Assembly: GCA_946530935.1 (NCBI GenBank)
Contig: CAMNAJ010000002.1
Coordinates: forward strand, 1-48,269
DNA: 48,269 nt
From: an uncultured Candidatus Saccharibacteria bacterium
Lineage (GTDB): Bacteria; Patescibacteriota; Saccharimonadia; Saccharimonadales; Saccharimonadaceae
Direction of reading: 5' to 3'
Made by a program: the position numbers and the translations under genes. The notes beneath the pieces were generated by a model that was not told where the DNA came from, did not search any database, and was given only the letters and a program-made list of their open reading frames with translations. Shown here piece by piece: positions 18,926-27,798 of this stretch; position 1 is the stretch's first letter, and each line of letters starts with the position of its first letter.

Positions 18926-20138
18926 GAATTATATCAGCGAGGCGAGATGCAGCGTCAGCACGAGCCTCTTTATGGAGAGCATCTGCCATGTCCGCACGCG
19001 TGCGGGCGGATTTAACGAGACGACGAATCACTTCTAAAAGTCTTTTTGGATCTTCCATCATATCAGAATCGTTTAATACTTCTACGGCGTTTGCAGCTTT
19101 TAGACGTTCGGCGTTTCGAACTTGATGACTACCTGGTAAGCGTTCAAATGGAACGAGGATGACTGCCTTTTTTAGAGCCGCTAGCTCGGCTATAGTGGTG
19201 GCTCCGGCACGTGAAACAACTACGTCGGCGGCGCCCATTAATTCGTTCATCGTGGTATTAAATTCCCACATTCTGAAGTTTGACTCGAGTGAAGCATTTT
19301 CCCAGTTTTCGTAGCGTTTTAAATCTACCATGTCTTCATAGTGTTTACGGCCAGCAACTAGGCCTACTGAAGTAAATTTTAAGAGGTCTGGTAAAATAGT
19401 ACGGATTGCTTCGTTTAGATTTTCGGAGCCTTGAGAACCACCAGTTATGACAACAAGAGGTTTATCAACATTAAACGAAAAGGCTTTTTTAAGGGATAAT
19501 TCCCTGGCCGGAGCGACGGCTTTATATTCTGGGCCAACTGGTATACCGGTCCAAATATAGTTTTTGTGTTGCTCTAACACTTCGTCGGACGGCGGAATGC
19601 CAAAGGCGACTTTTTCGGCTTTTTTCATAAGAATACGGTTAGCAAGACCTGCCACTGCATCAGATTCGTGGATTACATATGGTATTTTAAAGAGTCTGGC
19701 CATTAGCCCGACGGGGAGTCCTACATAGCCACCCTTTAAAAAGATGACATTCGGGCGACTAGTTTTTTTCACTAAACGGCAGAAACACGTAATAATGCCA
19801 GCTAGAAAACCAAAAAAGCCCAGTATATTGCCAAAGATTAAATCTTTCAAAGTAATATCAATATGAATAAAATAATCACGAAAAGTCCAGCCTGAATAAC
19901 GGTGAAATTTGCCGGCTGGCAAGCGACGGACTCTGATAGATGAGCTTCTGCGTTTTTCGGCAGTGTCGGTCCAAGAAACACCGAGCTCGGTAGTAAGCTT
20001 GGTGACGTTTTTATAGTATTTAAAATCAGTCCAAAATTCGATTTTGGCGCGCGGTTTTTTTTCTAGAATCTCACGAACGACGGCGACGGCTGGAGTAATG
20101 TGTCCGCCCGACCCCCCGCCGACTACTAATATCTTCAT
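18900..20138 (-). CDS. murG: UDP-GlcNAc:undecaprenyl-PP-MurNAc-pentapeptide transferase MurG
   Basis: MKILVVGGGSGGHITPAVAV; TGGSQGSENLNEAI; SRAGATTIAELAAL. Confidence 0.93.
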   Translation of the reverse strand: MKILVVGGGSGGHITPAVAVVREILEKKPRAKIEFWTDFKYYKNVTKLTTELGVSWTDTAEKRRSSSIRVRRLPAGKFHRYSGWTFRDYFIHIDITLKDLIFGNILGFFGFLAGIITCFCRLVKKTSRPNVIFLKGGYVGLPVGLMARLFKIPYVIHESDAVAGLANRILMKKAEKVAFGIPPSDEVLEQHKNYIWTGIPVGPEYKAVAPARELSLKKAFSFNVDKPLVVITGGSQGSENLNEAIRTILPDLLKFTSVGLVAGRKHYEDMVDLKRYENWENASLESNFRMWEFNTTMNELMGAADVVVSRAGATTIAELAALKKAVILVPFERLPGSHQVRNAERLKAANAVEVLNDSDMMEDPKRLLEVIRRLVKSARTRADMADALHKEARADAASRLADIILGVAGSET

Positions 20139-21297
20139 TTTTTACTACCTCTCTACTAGTATAGCATGAAAGTTGTAAAACCAAGCCGATTGCGAACGAG
20201 ATAAAGATCATGCTTGTACCACCATAAGAAAGGAGTGGAAGCGTAATCCCAGTAACTGGAACTAGGCCCGTCATAGCCATAATGTTCACCGCGACTTGAG
20301 CGAGCGTCCAAGAAAATACTCCGACAATAAGAAGTCTTTCGTTTTGGCCACTGGTATGCTCAGCAACTTTCAACATACGAAGGAGCATGGCGCCAAAAAC
20401 CGCTATAACTATAAATAGTCCCACGAAGCCAAATGTTTCGCCCATGATGGCAAAAACTGAGTCATTAATAGATTCTGGTAAGTAACCAGTTGCTTGAACG
20501 GAATTGCCAATGCCGGCGCCAAAAAGCCCACCGGTACCAATCGCGAGCATAGCATTTTCGATATGGTAGGTTGAGTCTGAACTGGCGGCACCAGAAATCG
20601 TATCTAGCCAGGCATAGATGCGTTGCATACGGTGAGAAGAAGTTGCGATAGCGCCAACGGCAACAACTAAAACAATGGCAAGCATAATTAAATATTGTTT
20701 CATAGGCACTCCAGAAGCGAGGAGTGTACCAAAAATGATAGCCATTAGAGCTACGCCAGTGCCGAGATCGCCTTGGGCAACAACAACAAGACCAAGTGAT
20801 AAACCACAAACTATGATAAGTGGTAACCAAAACTCTTTAAATTTGCCGATACTTCCCTCTTCTTTTTTACGAGTAAGAAAATCCGCAAGATAAATTACTA
20901 ATGCAACTTTTAATAGCTCGGCCGGCTGAAAACTAACTGGCCCAAGGTTATACCAACGACATTCACCGAGCTCACATTTTGCTAGCGACGAACCAGATTC
21001 GGCTAAAATCCAAAGTAAAACAGAAGCCAGAATCGCTACAATCATGATTGGTTTAGCTAGTTTTTTAATTAAATCATACGGAATGACCTTAAATGCTAGA
21101 ACAAAAGCAACGAGCGACAAAAATACTGAACGAAGTTGGCCGAAGAAAAAATCATTGGCGCCATAATTTGTGCCGTAAGTTGAATTTAAAACGTTAGCAC
21201 GCATTGGGCCAATTGCATAAATTACGATTAGGCCAAGCACCATTAAACCGATTGTCGCAAAAAGGATGCCAAAATCTGATTTGTGTTTACGATTCAC
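20071..21297 (-). CDS. ftsW: SEDS-family protein FtsW
   Basis: multi-TM; FQPAELLKVALVIYLADFL; LPLLSYGGTSMIF; GTG start overlaps mraY stop (TAGTG), re-assigned from 21363. Confidence 0.9.
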   Translation of the reverse strand: MNRKHKSDFGILFATIGLMVLGLIVIYAIGPMRANVLNSTYGTNYGANDFFFGQLRSVFLSLVAFVLAFKVIPYDLIKKLAKPIMIVAILASVLLWILAESGSSLAKCELGECRWYNLGPVSFQPAELLKVALVIYLADFLTRKKEEGSIGKFKEFWLPLIIVCGLSLGLVVVAQGDLGTGVALMAIIFGTLLASGVPMKQYLIMLAIVLVVAVGAIATSSHRMQRIYAWLDTISGAASSDSTYHIENAMLAIGTGGLFGAGIGNSVQATGYLPESINDSVFAIMGETFGFVGLFIVIAVFGAMLLRMLKVAEHTSGQNERLLIVGVFSWTLAQVAVNIMAMTGLVPVTGITLPLLSYGGTSMIFISFAIGLVLQLSCYTSREVVKNEDISSRRGVGRTHYSSRRRRS

Positions 21298-22319
21298 TAG
21301 ATAGTGCCTCCGACGGCAGCGAGAAAGATGCCAATAAACGCTAAGACGCCGGCAATAATCCAAAAACGCATCACAATCTTTGCTTCACCCCATCCGATAG
21401 CTTCTAGATGGTGATGTAGTGGTGCAGAAATAAAGATTTTTTTATGGAAGAACTTTTTACTAATAAGCTGAATCAGGCTGGAGCCAGTTTCAATTACAAA
21501 CATGAGGCCGATTACTGGAAGGAGCAAGAAAGAGTTAGTCATCATAGAAACAACGCCGAGCCCTGCACCAAGCGCAAAAGAACCAGTGTCACCCATCATA
21601 AAACGAGCTGGTGGCACGTTGAACCAAATGTAAGAAAGTAGCCAGCCGACTACCGTCATACAGAAGCCAAAGAGGAGCATTTTGCCTTGGAACATAGCGA
21701 TTACACCAAAGGCCCCGTACGCAAGCATGGCAAGACCGCCCGAAAGACCGTCAAGGCCATCGGTGATATTAACAGCGTTTGATGTAGCAACTACAGCAAA
21801 AGCAAAAACTAGAATCATGCCGACGACGCCGATTTCGAAGTCGCCGAGAAACGGAATCATGATGGTAGTCCATCCAAGTTTTACAGCAAAGAACCAACCA
21901 AGCACTAAACCGACGGCTGAAATTAAGAAGAATTTTACTGGTCCACGAAGCCCAGCTGCTCCGCGTCCGGAACCGAAGATATTAATTGAATCATCAATAA
22001 CACCTACGAATGAACCGCCAAGAAAACCAACTAAAGGTAACCAGGTTTGGCCACGATCAAGGTTAAAAATCCAAGTAACAATCGTCACAACAATGACACC
22101 AATTAATCCCGCCATGGTTGGGAAGGTGTGTTTAAACTTATGAGCATGAAGCTTCGTCATTATCGGCAAAGATTCGCCATCTACGGTAGTCTTTTTTTGC
22201 TTTTTCCAGAACTTGTATTTGTAAGCGACATAAGTATAAACTGGGGTCAGAAGCATAGCCAAAAGGAAGGCCGTAAGTGCGAGCAGGATTCCGTAAAACA
22301 TTTCATCATTAATGTTCAT
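21297..22319 (-). CDS. mraY: Phospho-MurNAc-pentapeptide transferase MraY
   Basis: NAVNITDGLDGLSGGLA; FMMGDTGSFALG; APLHHHLE; start re-assigned from 22325. Confidence 0.92.
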   Translation of the reverse strand: MNINDEMFYGILLALTAFLLAMLLTPVYTYVAYKYKFWKKQKKTTVDGESLPIMTKLHAHKFKHTFPTMAGLIGVIVVTIVTWIFNLDRGQTWLPLVGFLGGSFVGVIDDSINIFGSGRGAAGLRGPVKFFLISAVGLVLGWFFAVKLGWTTIMIPFLGDFEIGVVGMILVFAFAVVATSNAVNITDGLDGLSGGLAMLAYGAFGVIAMFQGKMLLFGFCMTVVGWLLSYIWFNVPPARFMMGDTGSFALGAGLGVVSMMTNSFLLLPVIGLMFVIETGSSLIQLISKKFFHKKIFISAPLHHHLEAIGWGEAKIVMRFWIIAGVLAFIGIFLAAVGGTI

Positions 22320-22331
22320 AATCATATTATA

Positions 22332-24068
22332 CTACGCTTTCGGTTTAATTTTATAGTAATCAATAATGTATCTTGAAAGTGAGTCAAATAAATCCATGGC
22401 GTCACCACTACCAATTGCTTGACCTTCGCCCCACATTTTAATCATGACAACATAGCTTGGCATCTCCCCTGCTGTGCCGATAAAGCCCATATAAGAACCA
22501 ATAAGGTTATTCATTTCATTATCATACGAACCGTTAACAATAACTTGTGCAGTACCAGTTTTGCCACCAATAGAATAACCCGGGCGATCGGTACCATTAC
22601 GAACTTTCCAACTACGGTTGTTGATAAGAAGATCGCGCATAATTGAGCTGGTTTCAGAAGATAATATTTGTTCTTCAACAGTTTCACGGTTTTCGAGTGG
22701 TTTGATTTCGCCATTCTTTTCTAATGTACCCTTTACGATGGAAGGTGTACGCCAATAACCACCATTTATAACAGCCGAAAAAGCCGTCGCGGTTTGAATC
22801 ATTGTGATGCCTAGGTTTTGTCCGAAAGTCATGTTGGCATAGGTTGAATTGCGGCCCCAACCTTCGTTTGGATCTTCAATGTATCCCTCTGCCTCAATGA
22901 GCTCAATACCAGTGGCGCGACCAAGACGGAATTTGTTGTGATAGTAGTCATAAAGCTTTTCCCTGCCTTTTTGATTGATTTCATCAGGGTTGTCACCGAG
23001 AAGCTTCAAAGCGTGAATTGAGCCTGTATTAAGAGACCAATAAAGTGCATCCATCATAGATATTTCGCCGTATAAACTAGAGCGAGTTTCGGCATTCCAG
23101 ATTTTCCAATCGTCAACTACTTCAAAGTGACGGTTGAAATAAGTGGTGGCACCGTTCATTTTTCCTTCATTAATGGCGGCGGAATAGGTAAAGCTTTTGC
23201 AGATGGAGGCTGGCTCGTACGGGACTTCGGTTACCTGATTAATATAGGCTGAGGCATCTTTGACATGACCGTAATTTGCAGGGTCGTAATTTGGCAAATT
23301 TGCCATTGCAAGAACGACACCGGTATTTGGGTCCATAACAAGTACGGCGGCATGGTCGGCGGCGGTATTATTAATGGCGTTAATTGCCCGCTCTTCAATG
23401 CCTTTTTCGAGATTACGATCAACGCTTAAAACAATGTTTTTGCCATCTTCGGCTGGAATTTTAATATTATCGGAGCCAATAGAGAGAGCGACTTTATTTA
23501 CGTCGGCGATAGTTTTTAATGTCCCTTCTTTACCGGTCAAAATTTTGTTTAGTGAGCCTTCGGTACCATATTGGCCAAGACCGTCGGCATTTACAAAGCC
23601 AAGCATACCAGAAGCCATTTCACCTTCTGGATAAACGCGAGCGTTGCCTTCCTTTAGCCAAACGCTACTAATTCCCTCTTCTGCGATAGCAACGGCATTT
23701 GTATAAGGAACATTTTTAGCAACAATATAATATCTTAATCCTTCAATGTTATATACTTCGTCGAGATTTGCTGTGATGTATTTTTTTGCGTGAGTTTCTA
23801 GAGCTTTTTTAATATCTTCTTTACTAGTAACAGCTGGATCGATGACGACAGAATAGACAGTTTGATTTAATACAACTGCGACTGGCTCGTTGCCGTCCAT
23901 CATATATATTTCTCCGCGTTTTGGCGAAATGGTTTCTAGGATTGTGTGTTTTTCATTGGCCTTTGCGACCCACATATCGTGTTCTACGATTTGAATGAAA
24001 AATAGTCGCACAGCAATAATAGCCAATGCGACAAAGACAGTTTTCTTAAGGATATTAATCCGCGACAT
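22332..24068 (-). CDS. ftsI: Penicillin-binding protein 2 / FtsI-type transpeptidase
   Basis: YEPASICKSFTYSAAI (SxxK), SLNTGS (SxN), GGKTGTAQ (KTG). Confidence 0.9.
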   Translation of the reverse strand: MSRINILKKTVFVALAIIAVRLFFIQIVEHDMWVAKANEKHTILETISPKRGEIYMMDGNEPVAVVLNQTVYSVVIDPAVTSKEDIKKALETHAKKYITANLDEVYNIEGLRYYIVAKNVPYTNAVAIAEEGISSVWLKEGNARVYPEGEMASGMLGFVNADGLGQYGTEGSLNKILTGKEGTLKTIADVNKVALSIGSDNIKIPAEDGKNIVLSVDRNLEKGIEERAINAINNTAADHAAVLVMDPNTGVVLAMANLPNYDPANYGHVKDASAYINQVTEVPYEPASICKSFTYSAAINEGKMNGATTYFNRHFEVVDDWKIWNAETRSSLYGEISMMDALYWSLNTGSIHALKLLGDNPDEINQKGREKLYDYYHNKFRLGRATGIELIEAEGYIEDPNEGWGRNSTYANMTFGQNLGITMIQTATAFSAVINGGYWRTPSIVKGTLEKNGEIKPLENRETVEEQILSSETSSIMRDLLINNRSWKVRNGTDRPGYSIGGKTGTAQVIVNGSYDNEMNNLIGSYMGFIGTAGEMPSYVVMIKMWGEGQAIGSGDAMDLFDSLSRYIIDYYKIKPKA

Positions 24069-24399
24069 AACCTGTTACCGTGGCGTCTTCCATGACGGCA
24101 GCAACAGTACTATTTTTAGCTGCAGCAACAGATGTTAGGCGCGCTTTTTCAACAGCGAGGTCGTCACGACGGGCGGTCATTTCGGAAATTTCGGATTCTA
24201 CATCAGAAATTTGGTAATCAAGGCCGGTTGCTTTAGTGCCTTCTGCTACGTAGATCAGTCCAAATACAAGCGTAAGCATAGCAACAATAATGGTTTGGGA
24301 AATAGTTCCGAGACTTCTTTTAGTATGTCGGACGATGTTACGATTTCTGACGAAGCCGGCACTCACCTCTCTCCTCGACACGTATGTTTGACTGATCAT
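24055..24399 (-). CDS. ftsL: FtsL-like single-TM coiled-coil protein
   Basis: one TM, then a heptad-like region; located between rsmH and ftsI. Confidence 0.65.
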   Translation of the reverse strand: MISQTYVSRREVSAGFVRNRNIVRHTKRSLGTISQTIIVAMLTLVFGLIYVAEGTKATGLDYQISDVESEISEMTARRDDLAVEKARLTSVAAAKNSTVAAVMEDATVTGYVAD

Positions 24400-24465
24400 T
24401 TTTTTGTTTTTCCTCGCTTGGTTTATAATTCTGTTTATTTTTGTTTTTTCACTTTTGTGTTTGTC

Positions 24466-24700
24466 TTAGTCCGAGGGCTCTTACAAGCAGAGCTATAAGT
24501 AACCTGTAAGAGCTTGCTCGGGAAGGTCATACACTTCACACTCTCGTGAAAAACTCTAAGTTTTGGCGGACCCGAAGGCCCATGTCACTAGTCTCAGGAA
24601 TCCGGGCGGGATGCCCCCGCCCGGCGGAAGGACTAGCGGAAGTGTACTTTGACGACTTGTTTGCGAGATTTATTCGCAACTAAAATTTGCTTTGGCATAT
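24466..24700 (-). promoter_or_regulatory. Highly structured leader/intercistronic RNA candidate in the dcw cluster
   Basis: nested inverted repeats: TACACTTC/GAAGTGTA closing stem; CTAGTC/GACTAG; 9-bp CCGGGCGGG/CCCGCCCGG; GGGCC-UUCG-GGUCC; AAAACT/AGTTTT; CCGAG..GCTCTTACA/TGTAAGAGC..CTCGG; TTGCGA/TCGCAA. Confidence 0.75.
24633..24698 (-). CDS. 21-aa basic leader peptide MPKQILVANKSRKQVVKVHFR
   Basis: AAAAGGAGG SD 6 nt upstream of ATG; stop codon lies inside the CTAGTC/GACTAG stem. Confidence 0.55.
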   Translation of the reverse strand: MPKQILVANKSRKQVVKVHFR

Positions 24701-24732
24701 TTGCCTCCTTTTATGTTTTGTTTTTATTTTTA

Positions 24733-25605
24733 TCAATTCCGCGTGACTACTCGCAGTTTGGCGCTTCTAGCTCGCGGGTTGATAACTAACTCCTGGTTTG
24801 CCGCAATAATTGGTTTTTTAGTTCCCTGGCTAAGTTCTGACTCTTCACCATGGCTCGTAGCTTCTTTAAAATAGTCTTTGACAAGACGATCTTCTAAGCT
24901 ATGAAAGGTGATGATGCCGACACGACCATTTTTATTTAGTAGTTTCGGAAGTAGCGGTAAAGTTTTTTCGATTTCAGTCAGTTCATCATTTACTACTATG
25001 CGAATGGCTTGGAACAATTTGGTAGCTGGATGAATGTGACTATGTCTAGATTTACTTGCGATAATTTCAGCAAGTTCGCTAGTAGATTTGATCGGGCGAT
25101 GATGTACGATTTCGCGTGCTAAGAGCCTTGCATGACCAGGTTTCTCTTCTCCATATTTTACAAAAATTTCTGCAAGGTTTTTTTCGCTCCAGTGATTAAC
25201 TATATCGTCTGCAGTTAATTTCTGGCGCCGATCCATCCGCATGTCTAAAGGACCGTCGTTTCGGAAAGAAAAGCCACGTTCCCCATTATCCAGTTGCGGC
25301 GAAGAAACACCAAAATCCGCTAGTATCATGTCAAAAGTCTTTCCACACTCAATTAACTGTAGCACTGCGCCATAAAAGTCTGTGTTTAGTAAAGTAAGAT
25401 CCGCTGGGAATTTTTGCTTTAGGTGCTCTATTGCAAATTCGTCGCGATCTACTAATACCGAATCTTTATAATTCAGTGTTACATCCAAAATTGATTTAGC
25501 GTGCCCACCGAGGCCAGCAGTTAAATCTAAATAAGATTCGCCTGGACGAGGGTTTAGGTTTGCTAATACTTCAGACAATAATACAGGGATATGTTGATTC
25601 TCCAT
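24733..25605 (-). CDS. rsmH: 16S rRNA (cytosine1402-N4)-methyltransferase RsmH/MraW
   Basis: HIPVLLSEVLANLNPRPGESYLDLTAGLGGHA; DFGVSSPQLD; start re-assigned from 25686 to ATG 6 nt after TATAAT. Confidence 0.93.
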   Translation of the reverse strand: MENQHIPVLLSEVLANLNPRPGESYLDLTAGLGGHAKSILDVTLNYKDSVLVDRDEFAIEHLKQKFPADLTLLNTDFYGAVLQLIECGKTFDMILADFGVSSPQLDNGERGFSFRNDGPLDMRMDRRQKLTADDIVNHWSEKNLAEIFVKYGEEKPGHARLLAREIVHHRPIKSTSELAEIIASKSRHSHIHPATKLFQAIRIVVNDELTEIEKTLPLLPKLLNKNGRVGIITFHSLEDRLVKDYFKEATSHGEESELSQGTKKPIIAANQELVINPRARSAKLRVVTRN

Positions 25606-26163
25606 ACCTATATTATACATTGTTTGAGATCGATCAACTAGAAACTTAGCATGTTTGTTTCTGTTATGATTTTTGTTTGATTTCACAATGAATCTACCAC
25701 GATTGTACCAGCGCGAAGCTAATCATATAATCGCAGCCGTTGAGAGACTTATTGTGTTTAGATTGACCTAATGGTCTATAGAGTTTTATTGGGAGGTGTG
25801 TTTAAGGAATGTGCACACGATTTTTTTGACGCATCTCGCTAAAAATTAATGCGTGCTAAAGCTCCTAGTTGGCCGATCTCAAACTTTTTTAAGGTGCTTA
25901 TTTGTTTGTGGTGTTTATGTATGATTCCACTTGACTTGAGTTTATACTATTTTTTTGAAAAAAGCAAGAGCTTTTTTGGACTTTTTTAAACAATTTTGCG
26001 ATCTTGGAGTTTTCCACAAATGTGCATAAGTTCCCTGTTATTTTTACCGAACAAACGCTATTGATTTTTGTATATTTTTATTTCATAAAACCCGAACAAA
26101 CGGAGAAAAATTGGTGATTTTACGGTTTTGTGGTATGATAAATTCAAATAAGTGGAGATAATC

Positions 26164-27141
26164 ATGGAAAATGAACCGTTTGACGTCTTTCTCTGGGCGA
26201 ACGAGATTGACGAGATAAAAAACAACGTATCGGCAGAGCTATTTCTGTTTAATAAGAACTATACGCCTTACAAGATTAAGTATTCCGACAAGCTGACCGG
26301 CGCTGTAAAATCGATGTTTATGCAAGAGGCAATTCACTATATTATCGAGGAAGCAGATAAAGGGCTGGAATGCCGCGAATATGAGAAGGCTGATGGCGAA
26401 GAAAAGGTAATTTATCGTACTTCCCTCTCTAAAGTCGGCCGTGCCGAGACTTTGATTCATCTGATTGAAAACGAATACAAAGACATTGATTATTTCTCCG
26501 AAAACGAATATGACTTTAAAAAAGTCAAAGGTATTATTGCTAAGTTTACTTATCCTGGTGAATCAGGGATGAAAACTTTTTACATTGCGAAGATTATCTC
26601 CGCTTCGTCTGCACTTAAGGGTGCTTCGTCGTGGGAGATCAACGGCGAAAGCTTTGAGCCGTTTTCCGCCGAAATCGCGCTCAAAATGCCAGATGACAAT
26701 CAAGTCGCAATTGTGGATGGTACAATTATTGTGTTCAACCAAGCAAAATTTGAGAACTTATTCCAATACGATTACAAATCACAGGTGATCGCAGAGGCGA
26801 AAGCCAAAGAACTCACTGAAAAATACAAGCTTTCGTTCGCGGAAGGGTTAACTCTTGATACGCTACTTCAGGACAAAAAACCAATTTTAAAGAAGCTTCA
26901 GGCGATGGATATCGCAGAAGAAATGCCACAAGACAAACTACTAGATTACGCAGACGAAATGCAACTTGAACTAATGACAGATAATGATGGCTCTATTATC
27001 ATCATGGATGATAAAGATCTCACGATGTTTGTAAATCTATTAAATGAAGATTATTACGTTTCGCCAGTAAACGGACGCCGCTATGAGATTAAATCAAAGA
27101 AATTACTCGGCGAGCCAGATGGCGAACCACCTAGAGGTTAA
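26164..27141 (+). CDS. DUF4868-family (KwaB-like) protein
   Basis: 329-aa ORF (326 aa from the re-assigned ATG, start moved from 26152); NQVAIVDGTIIVFNQAKFENLFQYDYKSQVIAEAKA segment resembles DUF4868/KwaB. Confidence 0.55.
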   Translation: MENEPFDVFLWANEIDEIKNNVSAELFLFNKNYTPYKIKYSDKLTGAVKSMFMQEAIHYIIEEADKGLECREYEKADGEEKVIYRTSLSKVGRAETLIHLIENEYKDIDYFSENEYDFKKVKGIIAKFTYPGESGMKTFYIAKIISASSALKGASSWEINGESFEPFSAEIALKMPDDNQVAIVDGTIIVFNQAKFENLFQYDYKSQVIAEAKAKELTEKYKLSFAEGLTLDTLLQDKKPILKKLQAMDIAEEMPQDKLLDYADEMQLELMTDNDGSIIIMDDKDLTMFVNLLNEDYYVSPVNGRRYEIKSKKLLGEPDGEPPRG

Positions 27142-27153
27142 TTATTTATTAAT

Positions 27154-27226
27154 AAAAAGATGCCATTTTCGGTAGCGCTCCGGGCCGCTAGGCCAAGTCT
27201 CACTACCTCTAATGGCACTTTTTATT
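27154..27226. terminator. Elaborate bidirectional terminator / structured convergent spacer
   Basis: AAAAAG-A-TGCCATT...AATGGCA-CTTTTT outer stem with inner GGTAG/CTACC and TAGCG/CGCTA stems. Confidence 0.6.
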
Positions 27227-27227
27227 A

Positions 27228-27761
27228 TTACATTTCAAAGTAAGGTTTTTCGACGATATCATATTCGCCGAGAGTTTCAAAGGTTTTTCTTAGATCATTT
27301 CTTGCTTCAGCGACCGATTCATTCTCGCCTAAATCAGATTCGATTTTAGCAAAATATTCACCTGGACGGCCATCAATTTCGTCGAGATAAATCTTGGTGC
27401 CTTCGCCCATAATAAGGTCTTGGCGGCGACGAGAAACTTCACCAGCTAAACGAAAGCCAAGCTGAAGGATGATGTTTACCATGTTGGTATAGTCTTCAAT
27501 TGGGGCAGTTTCAACAATATCAACACCGGAATCTTCGATGTGACGACGTAGAATTAACGTAAATCTAGGTGGTTCATTGACGGCGTTCATCTCTGTACGC
27601 ATGACGAGGCGAGGGTAATTCATTCCCTTGCTATAGCCACGTGGAACGTAGACACGGTCATGTTGCCAATACATGGCAGAAAAATCAAGGTCAATATCGG
27701 ACAATTTGTCTTCAAAAGTGTCACGACTCTGGAGTCTACATTTCAATATGACTTTCTTCAT
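27228..27761 (-). CDS. CYTH-domain protein
   Basis: TLILRRHIEDSG...ETAPIEDYTNMVNIILQLGF...RRRQDLI...IYLDEIDGRPGEYFAKIESD. Confidence 0.65.
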   Translation of the reverse strand: MKKVILKCRLQSRDTFEDKLSDIDLDFSAMYWQHDRVYVPRGYSKGMNYPRLVMRTEMNAVNEPPRFTLILRRHIEDSGVDIVETAPIEDYTNMVNIILQLGFRLAGEVSRRRQDLIMGEGTKIYLDEIDGRPGEYFAKIESDLGENESVAEARNDLRKTFETLGEYDIVEKPYFEM

Positions 27762-27798
27762 AATTTAATTATATCACAAAATGTGAAAAAAGTAAAGA

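Noticed and set aside
20465-20830. 121-aa minus-strand ORF within ftsW
   Set aside because: Alternative frame of ftsW, Trp/Arg/Tyr-rich nonsense composition.
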